Positions 17,571-26,591 of a stretch of DNA of 64,000 nt are shown here, piece after piece. The translations under genes were made by a program, and so were the position numbers. Origin of the DNA: JAXGPX01 sp040766745. GTDB lineage: Bacteria > Bacillota > Sulfobacillia > Fermentithermobacillales > Fermentithermobacillaceae. Within the stretch, counting starts at the first letter, position 1, and every line of letters starts with the position of its first letter. The DNA is taken from positions 53,651 to 117,650 of the forward strand of contig JAXGPX010000006.1 in the NCBI GenBank assembly GCA_040766745.1. Reading direction: 5' to 3'. The notes under the pieces are model-generated. The model was not told where the DNA came from and did not search any database. It saw only the letters and a list, made by a program, of their open reading frames with translations.

Positions 17571-19256
17571 GTGTATCTAGAAAGCGGTGGTGCAATGACA
17601 TCAACAACATTGATGACAGAAGGCAGGATCCGAAAACTGACCGAGTTCTGCATGGGCCTGTCATTTCAGGAATACTGCAGGCTCAACCAACACTCTAACA
17701 GGTGCATATTGAGCAAATCAGACACAGGGCCAACGACGTCCCGCGAAACAAAGAACCAAACTCAGCTAGGCCACGGACATTCTCGCGCTGCCTGCAACCT
17801 AACTGGCAGCAGTGTTCAAAACCTGTCCCGAATCAGCGACGGCTGGGAATGCGATGTGTATTCTTTTGACCTAGTGACGCCGGCGACCGTAGTCCCCCTT
17901 ATTCTTCGGATGTACATGGATAAGCCTGAGTCCCAGGCCGCCATTAAGTGCCAGAGAGAATTCGATGTGATGAAACATCTCTACAATGCCGGCAATCCTC
18001 TACCGCAGGTTTTTGGTTGTGAAACCGACGCTGCCTGCCTGGGGGCCCCATTCGTCGTCATGGAGAGAATCTGTGGAACTACACTGGCTCAAGCATATTC
18101 GGGTGGACGTGATGACGAGAAGCGGGAAACCCTTGATATTTTCACTTCTCTTTATATAAGGTTACATAACCTTAACCCTGCTGATTTTGATCAGGAAACT
18201 GCGTCTTTGAGCACCCATTCGATTATACAGAAAGAGTTTTCGGAGTTTGAGAGATACCGCCGCTTTCTCGACGACGATATTTTCGGGCCTGCCCTATCAT
18301 GGCTGGAAGCGAATATGCATCAGGTTAAGCCTTCCCGGCCGTCAATCATTCATTATGACTTCCATGCTCAGAACATCCTTGTTGGAGATGGATCCAGGTA
18401 TAGATTGAAACAGGATAAAAGTTACGGTCCCTGCTGCGTCGAAAGTCAGGATTGCCGGCAAGACGATGGCCAAAACAAAAATCAGGACGAGGAGCAGGAC
18501 AAGTGGCATGACGAGGAGCAGGACAAGTGGCATGACGAGAGGCAGGACGCCGGGCCGAATAAGTGGCAGGACGCAAGGCAGGACGCCGGTATCGGTAAGT
18601 GGCAGGGCGCGAGGCAGGACGACGGGCGGAATAAGTGGCAGGACAACGTTTTCGTGATTGATTGGACTCAGTCCAGGGTATCGGATTTTCGATTCGATCT
18701 GGCCTGGTCTTTGTTGCTCATGGGAGATTTCGAGGGCCAGGAAATGCTGAAGTCTTACATGAACAAAATGGGCGCCGATAACGACAGTAAATCCCCTGCA
18801 AACAACTACGGTGAGCCCTTGACCAGCAGCGATAGCAAATCCAACGCAATTAGCATCGACAAGTCCGGCATAGGCAACTGCCGCCAGCCTTGTATAGATA
18901 ACGGCGGCCAGCATAGCATAGACAACAATGGCAAGTCCAGCATATACGACAGCCAATCCAACACAGACAACGCCTGCGAGTCTGGCATCAGCGACGATCC
19001 CTGGCCTAATTCGACAAATACTTCTGGACGGACGGTAGAAAGCCTTGACTACTTCATTGTCTTTGCGTGTGTAAGAAGGCTTGCCAGCATATACGGCTCT
19101 ATCAACCATGGAGCAGATAGATTCGGCATGCGGCCAGGAGCTGAGGAGGTCATGAAGAAGCAATCAAGGCACATTCGGCACCTCTATGACATTCTCACAA
19201 ACAAGTCCGGGCTTGACCTGCCCGAATTGGAGAGTTGGGTTGCACAGGTGGAGTAA
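17571..19256 (+). CDS. Aminoglycoside phosphotransferase-like kinase with two repeat insertions
   Basis: APH/choline kinase-fold protein, 561 residues where ~300-350 is usual. The catalytic loop is IIHYDFHAQNILV (~260-270) and the metal-binding Asp is in VFVIDWTQSRVSDFRFDLAW (~360-378). In the family these motifs are about 15-20 residues apart; here ~90 Gln/Asp/Lys/Trp-rich residues lie between them, built of repeats containing KWHDEEQD and KWQDARQDAG. A second Ser/Asn/Asp/Gly tract (~400-483) precedes the last helices. Both tracts are in frame and flanking motifs intact, so the gene is probably functional. GTG start at 17571 behind AAGG; the ATG at 17595 is an alternative. Substrate unknown. 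Confidence 0.8.
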   Translation: MYLESGGAMTSTTLMTEGRIRKLTEFCMGLSFQEYCRLNQHSNRCILSKSDTGPTTSRETKNQTQLGHGHSRAACNLTGSSVQNLSRISDGWECDVYSFDLVTPATVVPLILRMYMDKPESQAAIKCQREFDVMKHLYNAGNPLPQVFGCETDAACLGAPFVVMERICGTTLAQAYSGGRDDEKRETLDIFTSLYIRLHNLNPADFDQETASLSTHSIIQKEFSEFERYRRFLDDDIFGPALSWLEANMHQVKPSRPSIIHYDFHAQNILVGDGSRYRLKQDKSYGPCCVESQDCRQDDGQNKNQDEEQDKWHDEEQDKWHDERQDAGPNKWQDARQDAGIGKWQGARQDDGRNKWQDNVFVIDWTQSRVSDFRFDLAWSLLLMGDFEGQEMLKSYMNKMGADNDSKSPANNYGEPLTSSDSKSNAISIDKSGIGNCRQPCIDNGGQHSIDNNGKSSIYDSQSNTDNACESGISDDPWPNSTNTSGRTVESLDYFIVFACVRRLASIYGSINHGADRFGMRPGAEEVMKKQSRHIRHLYDILTNKSGLDLPELESWVAQVE

Positions 19257-19395
19257 GCATAGATACCGGTACAGCATGGGTATCGCAGGCGTCAGATCAA
19301 GTCCGTCACGATCAGGCAGGATCTACCTCAGGTGCCGCAGTTGGTCACTAACCTTTGACAAACACTCAGATTGCTTTTGCCGTAAGCCATAGAAT

Positions 19396-20247
19396 TCATC
19401 TGTCCACATTCGAAATAGAATACACAGCACAGGGAGATACCGAATACTCCCAGAAGCCACTCAGGTCTCCCCTATCCGTGCGGCTGAGCAATGCACGGAT
19501 AGGCCCGCCATGGGTAACAATGGCGATAAAACCTTCCTGGCTGGAACAACCTAGTTCATTTTCAAAAATCTCAGGCTCAATCCTTGTCACAGTCCCAACA
19601 AAACCCTCTCGGTCAGAAAGGCTTATTCGCCCCTGGCTGGCCACGTCTTTCGCTCCTTCTAGGCGTTTTCCACCTTTCACCCAGTCTACTCCTCCCCGGC
19701 CTCCCACCTGTACGCTGCATATCTTATCAAAAACTTGAAAAACCCGGCTTGCCATCTCCTCAAGACTTTCACCTGAAGGCGGACGCACATGGACTGGATC
19801 GTCGATCCATTCGGCCAGTATATCAGGGTATTTCTGCTGGATTTCCGTGAAAGTCAAACCTTCCCACAAACCGAAGTCAACTTCCTCAAGGCCTGGTGCA
19901 ACCTCTACCACCAGAGAATGAGGTTCAGATATAGCTTCTGCTGTCTGCAAACACCTTCTCCTAGGACTTGAATAGACCGCATTGATATTCACAGGCGCCA
20001 ATATGCGGGAAAGATTTTGGGCCTGCTCGTGGCCGGCTGCACTCAAAGGACTGTTACCTCTCCCTTCATACTTGCGGTTAACCGTGGCAGATGTCTCTCC
20101 ATGCCTTATCAGCAGTATGTGTCTAATTGAGGCTTCGACCCTGGAACCGGTCCCGAAACTGGCCCTGGAACCGCATACGGACCCGGACTGAAAATCGGAC
20201 TCAAACCCAAAATGGGACCCATACTCAGACCGAGTCAAATATTTCAT
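19396..20247 (-). CDS. cobC: Histidine phosphatase, probable alpha-ribazole phosphatase (CobC-like)
   Basis: Phosphoglycerate-mutase-fold phosphatase; last gene of the cobalamin operon. Catalytic motif LLIRHGETSATVNRKYEGRG, then AVYSSPRRRCLQTAEAI, the glutamate in GLEEVDFGLWEG, and the second histidine in IAIVTHGGPIRALL. 283 residues instead of ~200: the first ~38 are a Phe/Gly/Ser-rich extension, and ~65 residues (about 168-235) are inserted just before the THGG motif. AGGAG lies 9-10 nt before the ATG. By context it removes the phosphate from alpha-ribazole-5'-P or cobalamin-5'-P; a general phosphatase role is the alternative. Confidence 0.82.
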   Translation of the reverse strand: MKYLTRSEYGSHFGFESDFQSGSVCGSRASFGTGSRVEASIRHILLIRHGETSATVNRKYEGRGNSPLSAAGHEQAQNLSRILAPVNINAVYSSPRRRCLQTAEAISEPHSLVVEVAPGLEEVDFGLWEGLTFTEIQQKYPDILAEWIDDPVHVRPPSGESLEEMASRVFQVFDKICSVQVGGRGGVDWVKGGKRLEGAKDVASQGRISLSDREGFVGTVTRIEPEIFENELGCSSQEGFIAIVTHGGPIRALLSRTDRGDLSGFWEYSVSPCAVYSISNVDR

Positions 20248-20415
20248 GCCTCGTCACTCCTTGCCAATGTCGTGTGCCCGGTGGCACCTTCCGTTTCCTG
20301 GTTTCACCGGTACGTGCCACATTTCCGATGATTCTATAAGACATTTGACAATTGTTTTTCGCCGGTTATTGGGCGGCGATTGTATGCCCAACGCCCCCCA
20401 AAGGACTCGGTTTCT

Positions 20416-21546
20416 CTATAGACGGCCGGTAAGACGATATTCGTGCCTGCCATCTTCCCCTGCGGAACCCAGTAAAACATCCTCAAGAGTGGCAATGAGG
20501 GTAGTATTCTGTTCCCTTGTTCTCACTGCAACACGAGCATAGTACTCATCCAGGAAAGGATAGTTGCTGCAATCTCTTATCAAAATGCCCTTGGGTCCCA
20601 GTTCTTCTTGCAGCCGGCCGGCGGTGAACCCGGTACCGTGCAAATCAACCAACACGTAGTTAGCAGACGGCAAGTACGGCTTAATACCCCGAATTTTGGA
20701 TAATGATCTAAACAAGAAAGGCCGTTCTGCACTTATCCATTGTCTGGTTTTTCGAATATATCCAGCATCTTCAATGGACGCTATCGCAGCTGCCTGTGCC
20801 AAGCAGTTGACACTCCACGGATCCCTCACATCCCAAAGACGCTTTATCAAAGATCTGGACCCAATGGCGTAGCCCAAACGCAATCCTGGCAGCGCGAAGA
20901 ACTTCGTAAGTGATCCGAGGACAAGAAGGTTTTCTCTCACAACAGCCTCATGGCGCAAAGTCACCTTGTCCGGTTTCTCTATGAAATCAACAAAAGCCTC
21001 GTCGACAACTACCACAACGCCATGCTCACTGGCCCTCTCAACCACTGTCAAAAACTCATCCCGGTGAAAAACGGCACCGGAAGGATTGTTCGGGTTGCAG
21101 ATAAAAAGCATGTCTACCTCTTGAAGTTGTCCCGCCAGATCCTTCATGTCAGGCAAAAAGCCCTGTTCTCCCCTTACAGGAAACCACTGTACATTCCTAC
21201 CCTCTATCTCTACAGCATGTCCATATTCAGAAAATGTAGGAACCACGATAAAGGCACGACTGGGTTTCACTGTTCGCACAACCAGATGAATTAGTTCGTT
21301 AGCTCCGTTTCCAACGATAATTCCGTCAGGCCCAACATCTAAATACCTACCAAGAGCATCCCTGAGTTCACTGCATGCAGGCTCAGGGTAGCGGCAGATC
21401 CGCCTGAAACTGGCGGTAATGGCATCCAAAGCCGCTTTAGACGGACCGAACGGATTCACATTAGCGCTGAAGTCCAGGAATGCGTCCTGGTCAAGGCCAT
21501 ACAGACTTGAAGCCAGGGCTACATTGCCTCCATGAGTATATGTCAT
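20416..21546 (-). CDS. cobD: L-threonine-O-3-phosphate decarboxylase
   Basis: PLP-dependent class I/II aminotransferase-fold enzyme that makes (R)-1-amino-2-propanol phosphate for the cobalamin nucleotide arm. N-terminal HGGNVALASS, FSANVNPFGP, CNPNNPSGAVF, the PLP aspartate region VVVVDEAFVDF, the Schiff-base lysine in SLTKFFALPGLRLGY and the C-terminal arginine region YYARVAVRT. 376 residues, normal. AAGGAGG lies 7 nt before the ATG. HisC is the main alternative for this fold, but the HGGN start and position next to cobS/cbiB settle it. A 168-bp spacer with no gene separates it from the CobC-like gene. Confidence 0.93.
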   Translation of the reverse strand: MTYTHGGNVALASSLYGLDQDAFLDFSANVNPFGPSKAALDAITASFRRICRYPEPACSELRDALGRYLDVGPDGIIVGNGANELIHLVVRTVKPSRAFIVVPTFSEYGHAVEIEGRNVQWFPVRGEQGFLPDMKDLAGQLQEVDMLFICNPNNPSGAVFHRDEFLTVVERASEHGVVVVVDEAFVDFIEKPDKVTLRHEAVVRENLLVLGSLTKFFALPGLRLGYAIGSRSLIKRLWDVRDPWSVNCLAQAAAIASIEDAGYIRKTRQWISAERPFLFRSLSKIRGIKPYLPSANYVLVDLHGTGFTAGRLQEELGPKGILIRDCSNYPFLDEYYARVAVRTREQNTTLIATLEDVLLGSAGEDGRHEYRLTGRL

Positions 21547-21624
21547 TGGTGAGGCCTCCTTGTTTCTCTGTTTCTGGTCTCTGGTTTATGGTTTCTAGGT
21601 TCGCTGGGTTTGCAGGATATAGCG

Positions 21625-22710
21625 CTATGGTTCTAAGCAAAACACCATCAAAGTTACAATCTCGCATATCTCGCACAAAGCGCCGTACGTATCACCGGTC
21701 AGCCCTCCTAAAAAGGCCGATACTTTTCTCCCCCAAAGCAAAGTTACCAAACTGCAGAGGACAAACGCAAAGGCCCCTCTGATTCCGGCAACACCAGTAC
21801 CCATGAGTGCAATCAAGGCAGCAGGTACGTACAGACGTCTCCTTGGCCTGCGATTATTTCCTTGCTCCTGGCTCTGCCTCTTAGTATGATCGTGAACTAC
21901 AGGCTGGCCTTGCTGCTGCTCTTGTCCCTGATCCTTTCCAGACTCCCGGCCGGCGCAAGCAAACACAGTTCCCATTCCGCTTTCTTTTCTGGCATATGGA
22001 AAAATAGATATTGCCAGCAGCATCGCCCACCTTCCCATCACAGGTGCCAGGAGAAGTGCTGCCAAACGACCCCCAACAGGCAATATACAGCAAGATGGCA
22101 CGCCTCTCGCCAGGTTCAACCGGCCCAGCAAGCCGGTTATGCCCAATCTTACGGCTCCGGCCTGAACCCCTGCCAGAACATTGCACATGCTATGAGCGAT
22201 CCCCAAAGAGGCAAGTTTTCCAGCTTCAACCGGTAAATCCGGCAATGAAATAAGCAGTGCGTACTTTGATAAAAACAGGAGGACCACGGTTATGGCACCC
22301 ATGGCGCCAATGCGGCTGTCCCTCATAATGCGAAGGGCGTCTTCCCGTATTGTGCCTCCAAGCAGGCCATCGGCTGTATCGATCAATCCGTCACAATGCA
22401 TCCCACCTGTCACCGCAAAGAGCAGAGTAAGATCCAATACGCATACGACGGGTAAGGAAAATAACCATGTAAAGAAACTATCACAAACCGCCAAGCCGAA
22501 GCCTATTACTGCCCCAACTGCAGGAAAATACGAAGGTGAAGCAGCGAGACTCGACTGGTCCATGAGAGCCCACCCGGGCACTGGGATTTTGGTTAAAAAA
22601 CCAACTGCAGACAAGAACCGGCTAGTCATGTTACCCAGGACGTTGCCTGGACCGGTACCGTGGCCGTTGGCACCATCATTAATATCAGATACACTATGCA
22701 CACGTTTCAT
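21625..22710 (-). CDS. cobS: Adenosylcobinamide-GDP ribazoletransferase with low-complexity insertion
   Basis: Integral membrane enzyme joining AdoCbi-GDP and alpha-ribazole(-P). Motifs YFPAVGAVIGFGL and the Mg-binding GGMHCDGLIDTADGLLG. 361 residues against ~250 typical: besides a longer N-terminus, residues ~245-290 are a Gln/Gly/Arg-rich hydrophilic tract (GKDQGQEQQQGQ) placed between membrane helices. The ATG at 22710 is chosen because GGAGGT is 7 nt upstream and it overlaps the cbiB stop as ATGA; a 10-codon longer reading lacks a site. Translationally coupled to cbiB. Confidence 0.93.
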   Translation of the reverse strand: MKRVHSVSDINDGANGHGTGPGNVLGNMTSRFLSAVGFLTKIPVPGWALMDQSSLAASPSYFPAVGAVIGFGLAVCDSFFTWLFSLPVVCVLDLTLLFAVTGGMHCDGLIDTADGLLGGTIREDALRIMRDSRIGAMGAITVVLLFLSKYALLISLPDLPVEAGKLASLGIAHSMCNVLAGVQAGAVRLGITGLLGRLNLARGVPSCCILPVGGRLAALLLAPVMGRWAMLLAISIFPYARKESGMGTVFACAGRESGKDQGQEQQQGQPVVHDHTKRQSQEQGNNRRPRRRLYVPAALIALMGTGVAGIRGAFAFVLCSLVTLLWGRKVSAFLGGLTGDTYGALCEICEIVTLMVFCLEP

Positions 22711-23747
22711 GACAAACCTCCAAATACGCGTATAAACCATAGCGAAGCGAAAGCGATTGCGGCCTGAATCGAACTAAACCGGCAAACGGCATACATACCA
22801 ACCGCTGAAATAACTGTTCCTGTGGCAACTCCAAGTGCTGCGGACAGATACATAAGGGCAACCGCTTGACGTATATGGCCAGATTCAAGGGGTTGTAAAG
22901 GTTGACCCAGGTACTGACGAAAAGAAGGCACACCATCATAGAAATTGAGCCCTCCAAGCCTCACCCCTAACGCACCCGCAACGGCTGCTTCGCAAACCCC
23001 GCTATTAGGACTGGGATGAAGTTCGGAATCTGTTTCAATGGTCGCAAGCGCCCGCCCGGCATCTAATCCCAGAAGATATGAAGCAATCACCAAGAGGAAC
23101 CCAGAAATCCTTGCAGGGATGTAGTTTGCCAAATCGTCCAGCTTAGCTGACGCCCATCCAAAATCAAGGTATCTATCGTTTTTGTAACCAACCATTGAAT
23201 CAAGGGTGTTCACAGCCTTATAAGCCATAGCAAGAGGAGCACCTCCGATAAGGCCGTAGAATACAGGCGCTATTACGCCGTCGGAGGTATTTTCCGCCAC
23301 TGTCTCAACTGCCGCCCTGACTATCTCCTCATATGGCAGTGACCCGGTATCTCTCCCTACTATCATTTGAAGATTGGCGCGAGCCTCAGCAAGGTTGCCC
23401 TTTGTAAGGGGAGCATACACTTTGTGAGCAGCGTCCTTGAGGTCTCGGGCAGCAAGAGTTGTGGACATGAGCCAAAGAGACGCCAGTGTTCCGGCAATGG
23501 GGTTGATACAGGCGGCCAAAGCGATAACCCACCGGCATACGAGAAAAGAACCGCAAACCAGAACAGCAGCCAAAACACCTCCCATGAGGCGCTCGGATTT
23601 CTTGCTCCGGCACAAGGAGCGCAGTACTGATTCGAGTATGCAGATGGCCCTACCCATGACGACAACTGGGTGTGACTTGCGAGGAGGATCTCCCACCGCA
23701 GAATCGATGCCAAAGGCCATCAAGATTTCAATGTTTGACGGAATCAT
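22707..23747 (-). CDS. cbiB: Adenosylcobinamide-phosphate synthase
   Basis: Membrane enzyme that attaches aminopropanol (phosphate) to adenosylcobyric acid. Family motifs: FGIDSAVGDPPRKSHPVVVMGRA-type N-terminus, EIVRAAVETVAENTSDGVIAPVFY, MAYKAVNTLDSMVGYKND, FGWASAKLDDLANYIPAR, and NSGVCEAAVAGALGVRLGG. About 346 residues. ATG at 23747 fits the usual N-terminus and follows AAGG by 5 nt; a GTG at 23795 in the same frame has no clear site. Between cblS and cobS, overlapping cobS by 4 nt. Confidence 0.93.
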   Translation of the reverse strand: MIPSNIEILMAFGIDSAVGDPPRKSHPVVVMGRAICILESVLRSLCRSKKSERLMGGVLAAVLVCGSFLVCRWVIALAACINPIAGTLASLWLMSTTLAARDLKDAAHKVYAPLTKGNLAEARANLQMIVGRDTGSLPYEEIVRAAVETVAENTSDGVIAPVFYGLIGGAPLAMAYKAVNTLDSMVGYKNDRYLDFGWASAKLDDLANYIPARISGFLLVIASYLLGLDAGRALATIETDSELHPSPNSGVCEAAVAGALGVRLGGLNFYDGVPSFRQYLGQPLQPLESGHIRQAVALMYLSAALGVATGTVISAVGMYAVCRFSSIQAAIAFASLWFIRVFGGLS

Positions 23748-23811
23748 TTTTGCCTTATGCTCCTTTGCTTCTTGTCCACTTACTCCTTCAGGCACAGATT
23801 GAAACCCAATT

Positions 23812-24579
23812 CTACCTTGGGCTGATGTACCCTATTGCTCGCACGGGCTGAACCACAAGTCTTTGGATCTGAGATAAACTGGGCTCAGCAGCAAGAATAA
23901 AGCATGTAGCAGGCCCTGCAGATTTCTCCAAATCCAGGCCGGCTGCTGGATCCAGGTACAATTCCATACCGGCTGTTTGAGCCAATACCTCTGCTTCCCG
24001 CCGTATCCCCTGGGAACCAACTGGAACGATTTCATGCACTTCCGGACAGGCACGCAAAGCCATTACAGCCTCGAGAGTGGCTATTTCCGGATCATCCAAG
24101 TCGACCTCATTTCCAACCTTGGGAAGGCCGACACAAAACAACCTGTCATTGGGCCTGGCCAGTCCTAGCTTCAAACTCCCCGCCCGTGCAACCCCAATAG
24201 CTGTGACTCCCAAACCTGTCTGCCTGGTAGGAATGTTCTTTTCAGTGCTTCCCGTGATTGCGATGCTTGAATCCAGCCCTGCTAATATGAGTTCCTCTGT
24301 GATTCCCCTGGTTATTTCTCTGGCACCTGGCTCAGGCTCAACGCACAAGTTGCTCACAAAAACAATGGGCTGCGCCCCGGCGGCCAGCAATTCCATAAGG
24401 GCAACTCTGGCTGTAAACCTTCCAAGGACATATCCCGGTACTTTCACGCTGTCCAATTCCTTAGGGCCTATGCCTCCCGCTGAATCGCAAGCGACTACCA
24501 GTACACGACCTTCATCCAGGGTAACCAGTGTAAGATCACGGTATTTTGCTTTCCTGGCGTTTACGTCCCAGCGTAACAT
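23812..24579 (-). CDS. cblS: Alpha-ribazole kinase (ThiL/PurM-like)
   Basis: 255 residues of the AIR synthase/ThiL fold: VVACDSAGGIGPKELDSVKV (metal and nucleotide binding), FTARVALMELLAAGAQP, GITEELILAGLDSSIAITGS, and LFCVGLPKVGNEVDLDDPE. Position beside a CblT-type transporter within a cobalamin operon lacking cobT matches the CblT/CblS alpha-ribazole salvage route described in Listeria and Geobacillus. It would phosphorylate imported alpha-ribazole for CobS. AAAGGAG lies 10 nt before the ATG. Thiamine-monophosphate kinase is the fold alternative, not supported by context. Confidence 0.85.
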   Translation of the reverse strand: MLRWDVNARKAKYRDLTLVTLDEGRVLVVACDSAGGIGPKELDSVKVPGYVLGRFTARVALMELLAAGAQPIVFVSNLCVEPEPGAREITRGITEELILAGLDSSIAITGSTEKNIPTRQTGLGVTAIGVARAGSLKLGLARPNDRLFCVGLPKVGNEVDLDDPEIATLEAVMALRACPEVHEIVPVGSQGIRREAEVLAQTAGMELYLDPAAGLDLEKSAGPATCFILAAEPSLSQIQRLVVQPVRAIGYISPR

Positions 24580-24600
24580 GAGAAATTATCTCCTTTGCCA

Positions 24601-24622
24601 TTACCTACTGTTATCTGGCACC
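24601..24622 (-). repeat. Copy of the cblT 3' end
   Basis: 22 bp matching the cblT stop region at 24729-24750 with four differences, 128 bp beyond the stop and just upstream of cblS. Confidence 0.55.
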
Positions 24623-24728
24623 ATAGCGCACGTATGGCGCACGGATACCTGCAATAACCGCATGTTTTTGACTCAGGTGAAGAACCGTGGCCCACGGATA
24701 CTGAGCTAGTGACCGCAAAACTATTCAG

Positions 24729-25457
24729 TCACCTGCTGCTATCTGGAACCCTCTTTGAGTTCAGCACTCTACGCACTAGAATCGCCAGGGCCACATTCAT
24801 GAGCGACGCAACTGTCAGAGGGAGAATCAAGGGAACTACAGCAGCAACTCCCAGCCAGGGTGAAAGGGCCAAAGGCGCACCTGCTCCGTTCAGCACAACA
24901 GCCACAAGGCCTGCCGATAACCAGGGCCTTGACGATCTGCAAGTCATGGTCCCCGCGCGTCCATTGGTGCAGCCACTTGTGCGTCCAGTGGTGGAGCCAC
25001 TTATGCAGCCATTTTCGCCTATGGCCGCGGCTCCGCTTCCGCTTCTGGCCTCAACTTCACTTCCGCTTGTAGTGTTGACTTCATCATCTGTGGTTCTGGC
25101 GCTTACTTCACCTGTGGTTCCGATTCCGCCGACTGCCTCAAACCTGCGCCCAATCCATCCGTAAACAGCAGCGCACAAGCCCATTTCTGCACCAACCACC
25201 AGGTGAATAGGAACCCCCAGAGGAAAGCCCACAGTAAAAGCGCTGGCCAAATGCCCAAAAAAGGCAACAGCTGAACCTCCAAGTGGGCCGCATAAAGATG
25301 CATACAAATAACCCGGGCATGAATCCATAGCAATACTACCCAAAGGGCCGGGAATTTTTATGAAAGCACCAACGGCTGAAAGAGCTACCATAAGAGCGGC
25401 TAAAGTCAACTGCCTGATACCTGCTCCAGAGTTTTTTACTGTTCCAAGTTGTTCCAT
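24729..25457 (-). CDS. cblT: Alpha-ribazole transporter, ECF S-component-like, with repeat-rich loop
   Basis: Small membrane protein: helices from LTLAALMVALSAVGAFIKIP, YLYASLCGPLGGSAVAFFGHLA, IHLVVGAEMGLCAAVYGWIG, then a ~65-residue Ser/Thr/Gly-rich tract (~106-172, words such as GSEVEARSGSG and SGSTTGRTSG), then two more helices (WLSAGLVAVVLNG, LGVAAVVPLILPLTVASLM). About 242 residues; S-components usually have ~180. Named CblT from its place beside CblS in a cobalamin operon; the sequence alone only shows an S-component-like importer. The ATG at 25457 sits 9 nt after AGGGG; an ATG three codons earlier is an alternative. Confidence 0.78.
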   Translation of the reverse strand: MEQLGTVKNSGAGIRQLTLAALMVALSAVGAFIKIPGPLGSIAMDSCPGYLYASLCGPLGGSAVAFFGHLASAFTVGFPLGVPIHLVVGAEMGLCAAVYGWIGRRFEAVGGIGTTGEVSARTTDDEVNTTSGSEVEARSGSGAAAIGENGCISGSTTGRTSGCTNGRAGTMTCRSSRPWLSAGLVAVVLNGAGAPLALSPWLGVAAVVPLILPLTVASLMNVALAILVRRVLNSKRVPDSSR

Positions 25458-25540
25458 TACTAACATCCCCTAACCTAGTCTTGTACCAAAGCGCCTTCAC
25501 CCGACGTTCAACCGTGGTTTTGCCCGGGCCCAGCATATTC

Positions 25541-26431
25541 TCAGCATCGTGGGCTTGTGTCCAGGCCATTGCAGGTGTTTGACTCCAGTCCAGCAATAGA
25601 GTAGATAAGGCTAATATCAAGGGTCTGGCGCACTACTTGAGCCAATCGGTCATATGCGGCTTCTGTCTGCTGCTCATCGCTTGCCTGGTGGGCCTTTCCC
25701 CCCTGGGTACCCTGTGTTGCTGAATCTTCTTCAGCAATACCCAAACCGGGAATGTACGGCACGACACCAAGGACCGGCTTGCCTGTCTTTTTCTCCAAGA
25801 ACTCAACCCCAGGCTCGAAAAGCGATAGGTCTCCCCGGAACTTGTTTATTATCAGCCCTGCTACCATGTCCCGTTCGTCTTTGTCCAGGAGCTCCAGTGT
25901 GCCGACAATGGAGGCGAAGACTCCTCCCAGACTGATGTCGGCAACAAGAAATACAGGCGCGTGTGCCATCTTGGCAACTCTCATGTTTACGATATCTCTG
26001 TCTTTTAGGTTGACTTCAACAGGGCTGCCTGCACCCTCAATGACTACTGCGTCGTAGTCCTCACTCAGGCGCCGGTATGACTGGCTGATAGCCTTCTTGA
26101 ACTCAGGTACGTACCGGGAACGGTATTCACCGGCGTGGAGCCGGCCTATAGGTTTTCCCTGGACAACTACTTCTGATATCATGTCGCCGCAAGGTTTCAA
26201 CAGCACCGGATTAATGTCGCTTGTAGGTAAAACACCTGCAGCCTCGGCCTGAATGGCCTGAGCCACGCTGATTTCGCCCGACAGGGTCAGAAACGAATTG
26301 GTAGACATATTCTGAGCCTTAAAGGGCGCCACCTTAAACCCGTCCTGCCTTAGGATTCTGCACAAGGCAGTGCTGATTATTGTTTTGCCGACACTGGATG
26401 AAGTGCCTTGAAACATCACTGCTTTGGCCAC
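25541..26431 (-). CDS. cobQ: Cobyric acid synthase lacking the glutaminase domain
   Basis: AdoCby synthase (CobQ/CbiP) is normally ~500 residues: a dethiobiotin-synthetase-like ATPase domain, a GATase domain supplying ammonia, and a short C-terminal tail. Here there are 296. The N-domain is intact: MFQGTSSSVGKTIIS P-loop, VAPFKAQNMSTNSF, PVLLKPCGDMISEVVVQG, VIEGAGSPVEVNL, PVLGVVPYIPGLGIAEEDS. It then runs through a short Gln/Gly linker (~238-257) into YDRLAQVVRQTLDISLIYSI, which resembles the family's extreme C-terminus. The GATase has thus been removed in frame. GTG at 26431 is chosen because AAGGAG lies 8 nt upstream. It may use free ammonia, be inactive, or be backed up elsewhere. Confidence 0.85.
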   Translation of the reverse strand: MAKAVMFQGTSSSVGKTIISTALCRILRQDGFKVAPFKAQNMSTNSFLTLSGEISVAQAIQAEAAGVLPTSDINPVLLKPCGDMISEVVVQGKPIGRLHAGEYRSRYVPEFKKAISQSYRRLSEDYDAVVIEGAGSPVEVNLKDRDIVNMRVAKMAHAPVFLVADISLGGVFASIVGTLELLDKDERDMVAGLIINKFRGDLSLFEPGVEFLEKKTGKPVLGVVPYIPGLGIAEEDSATQGTQGGKAHQASDEQQTEAAYDRLAQVVRQTLDISLIYSIAGLESNTCNGLDTSPRC

Positions 26432-26591
26432 ACCTGCATCACTCCTTGGTCTGGGTAGCTGCTCAATGAGCAAACATCTTAAAACATCAGTACCCATAAA
26501 AACACCGTTCAATCTCATGGTCCTCCTCTGAATCCCCAAAACCTGCAGTCGCGCCAGGCCTTGCTCTTGTAGATAACCCTAGAACGAGCAA

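Noticed and set aside
17571..19256. Kinase tract as an assembly artefact or intein
   Set aside because: The insertion is in frame with two different unit lengths and lacks intein splice motifs; several neighbouring genes show comparable tracts.
24729..25540. Missing CobQ glutaminase domain encoded next door after a frameshift
   Set aside because: The downstream sequence is cblT within 84 bp; no frame contains GATase motifs.
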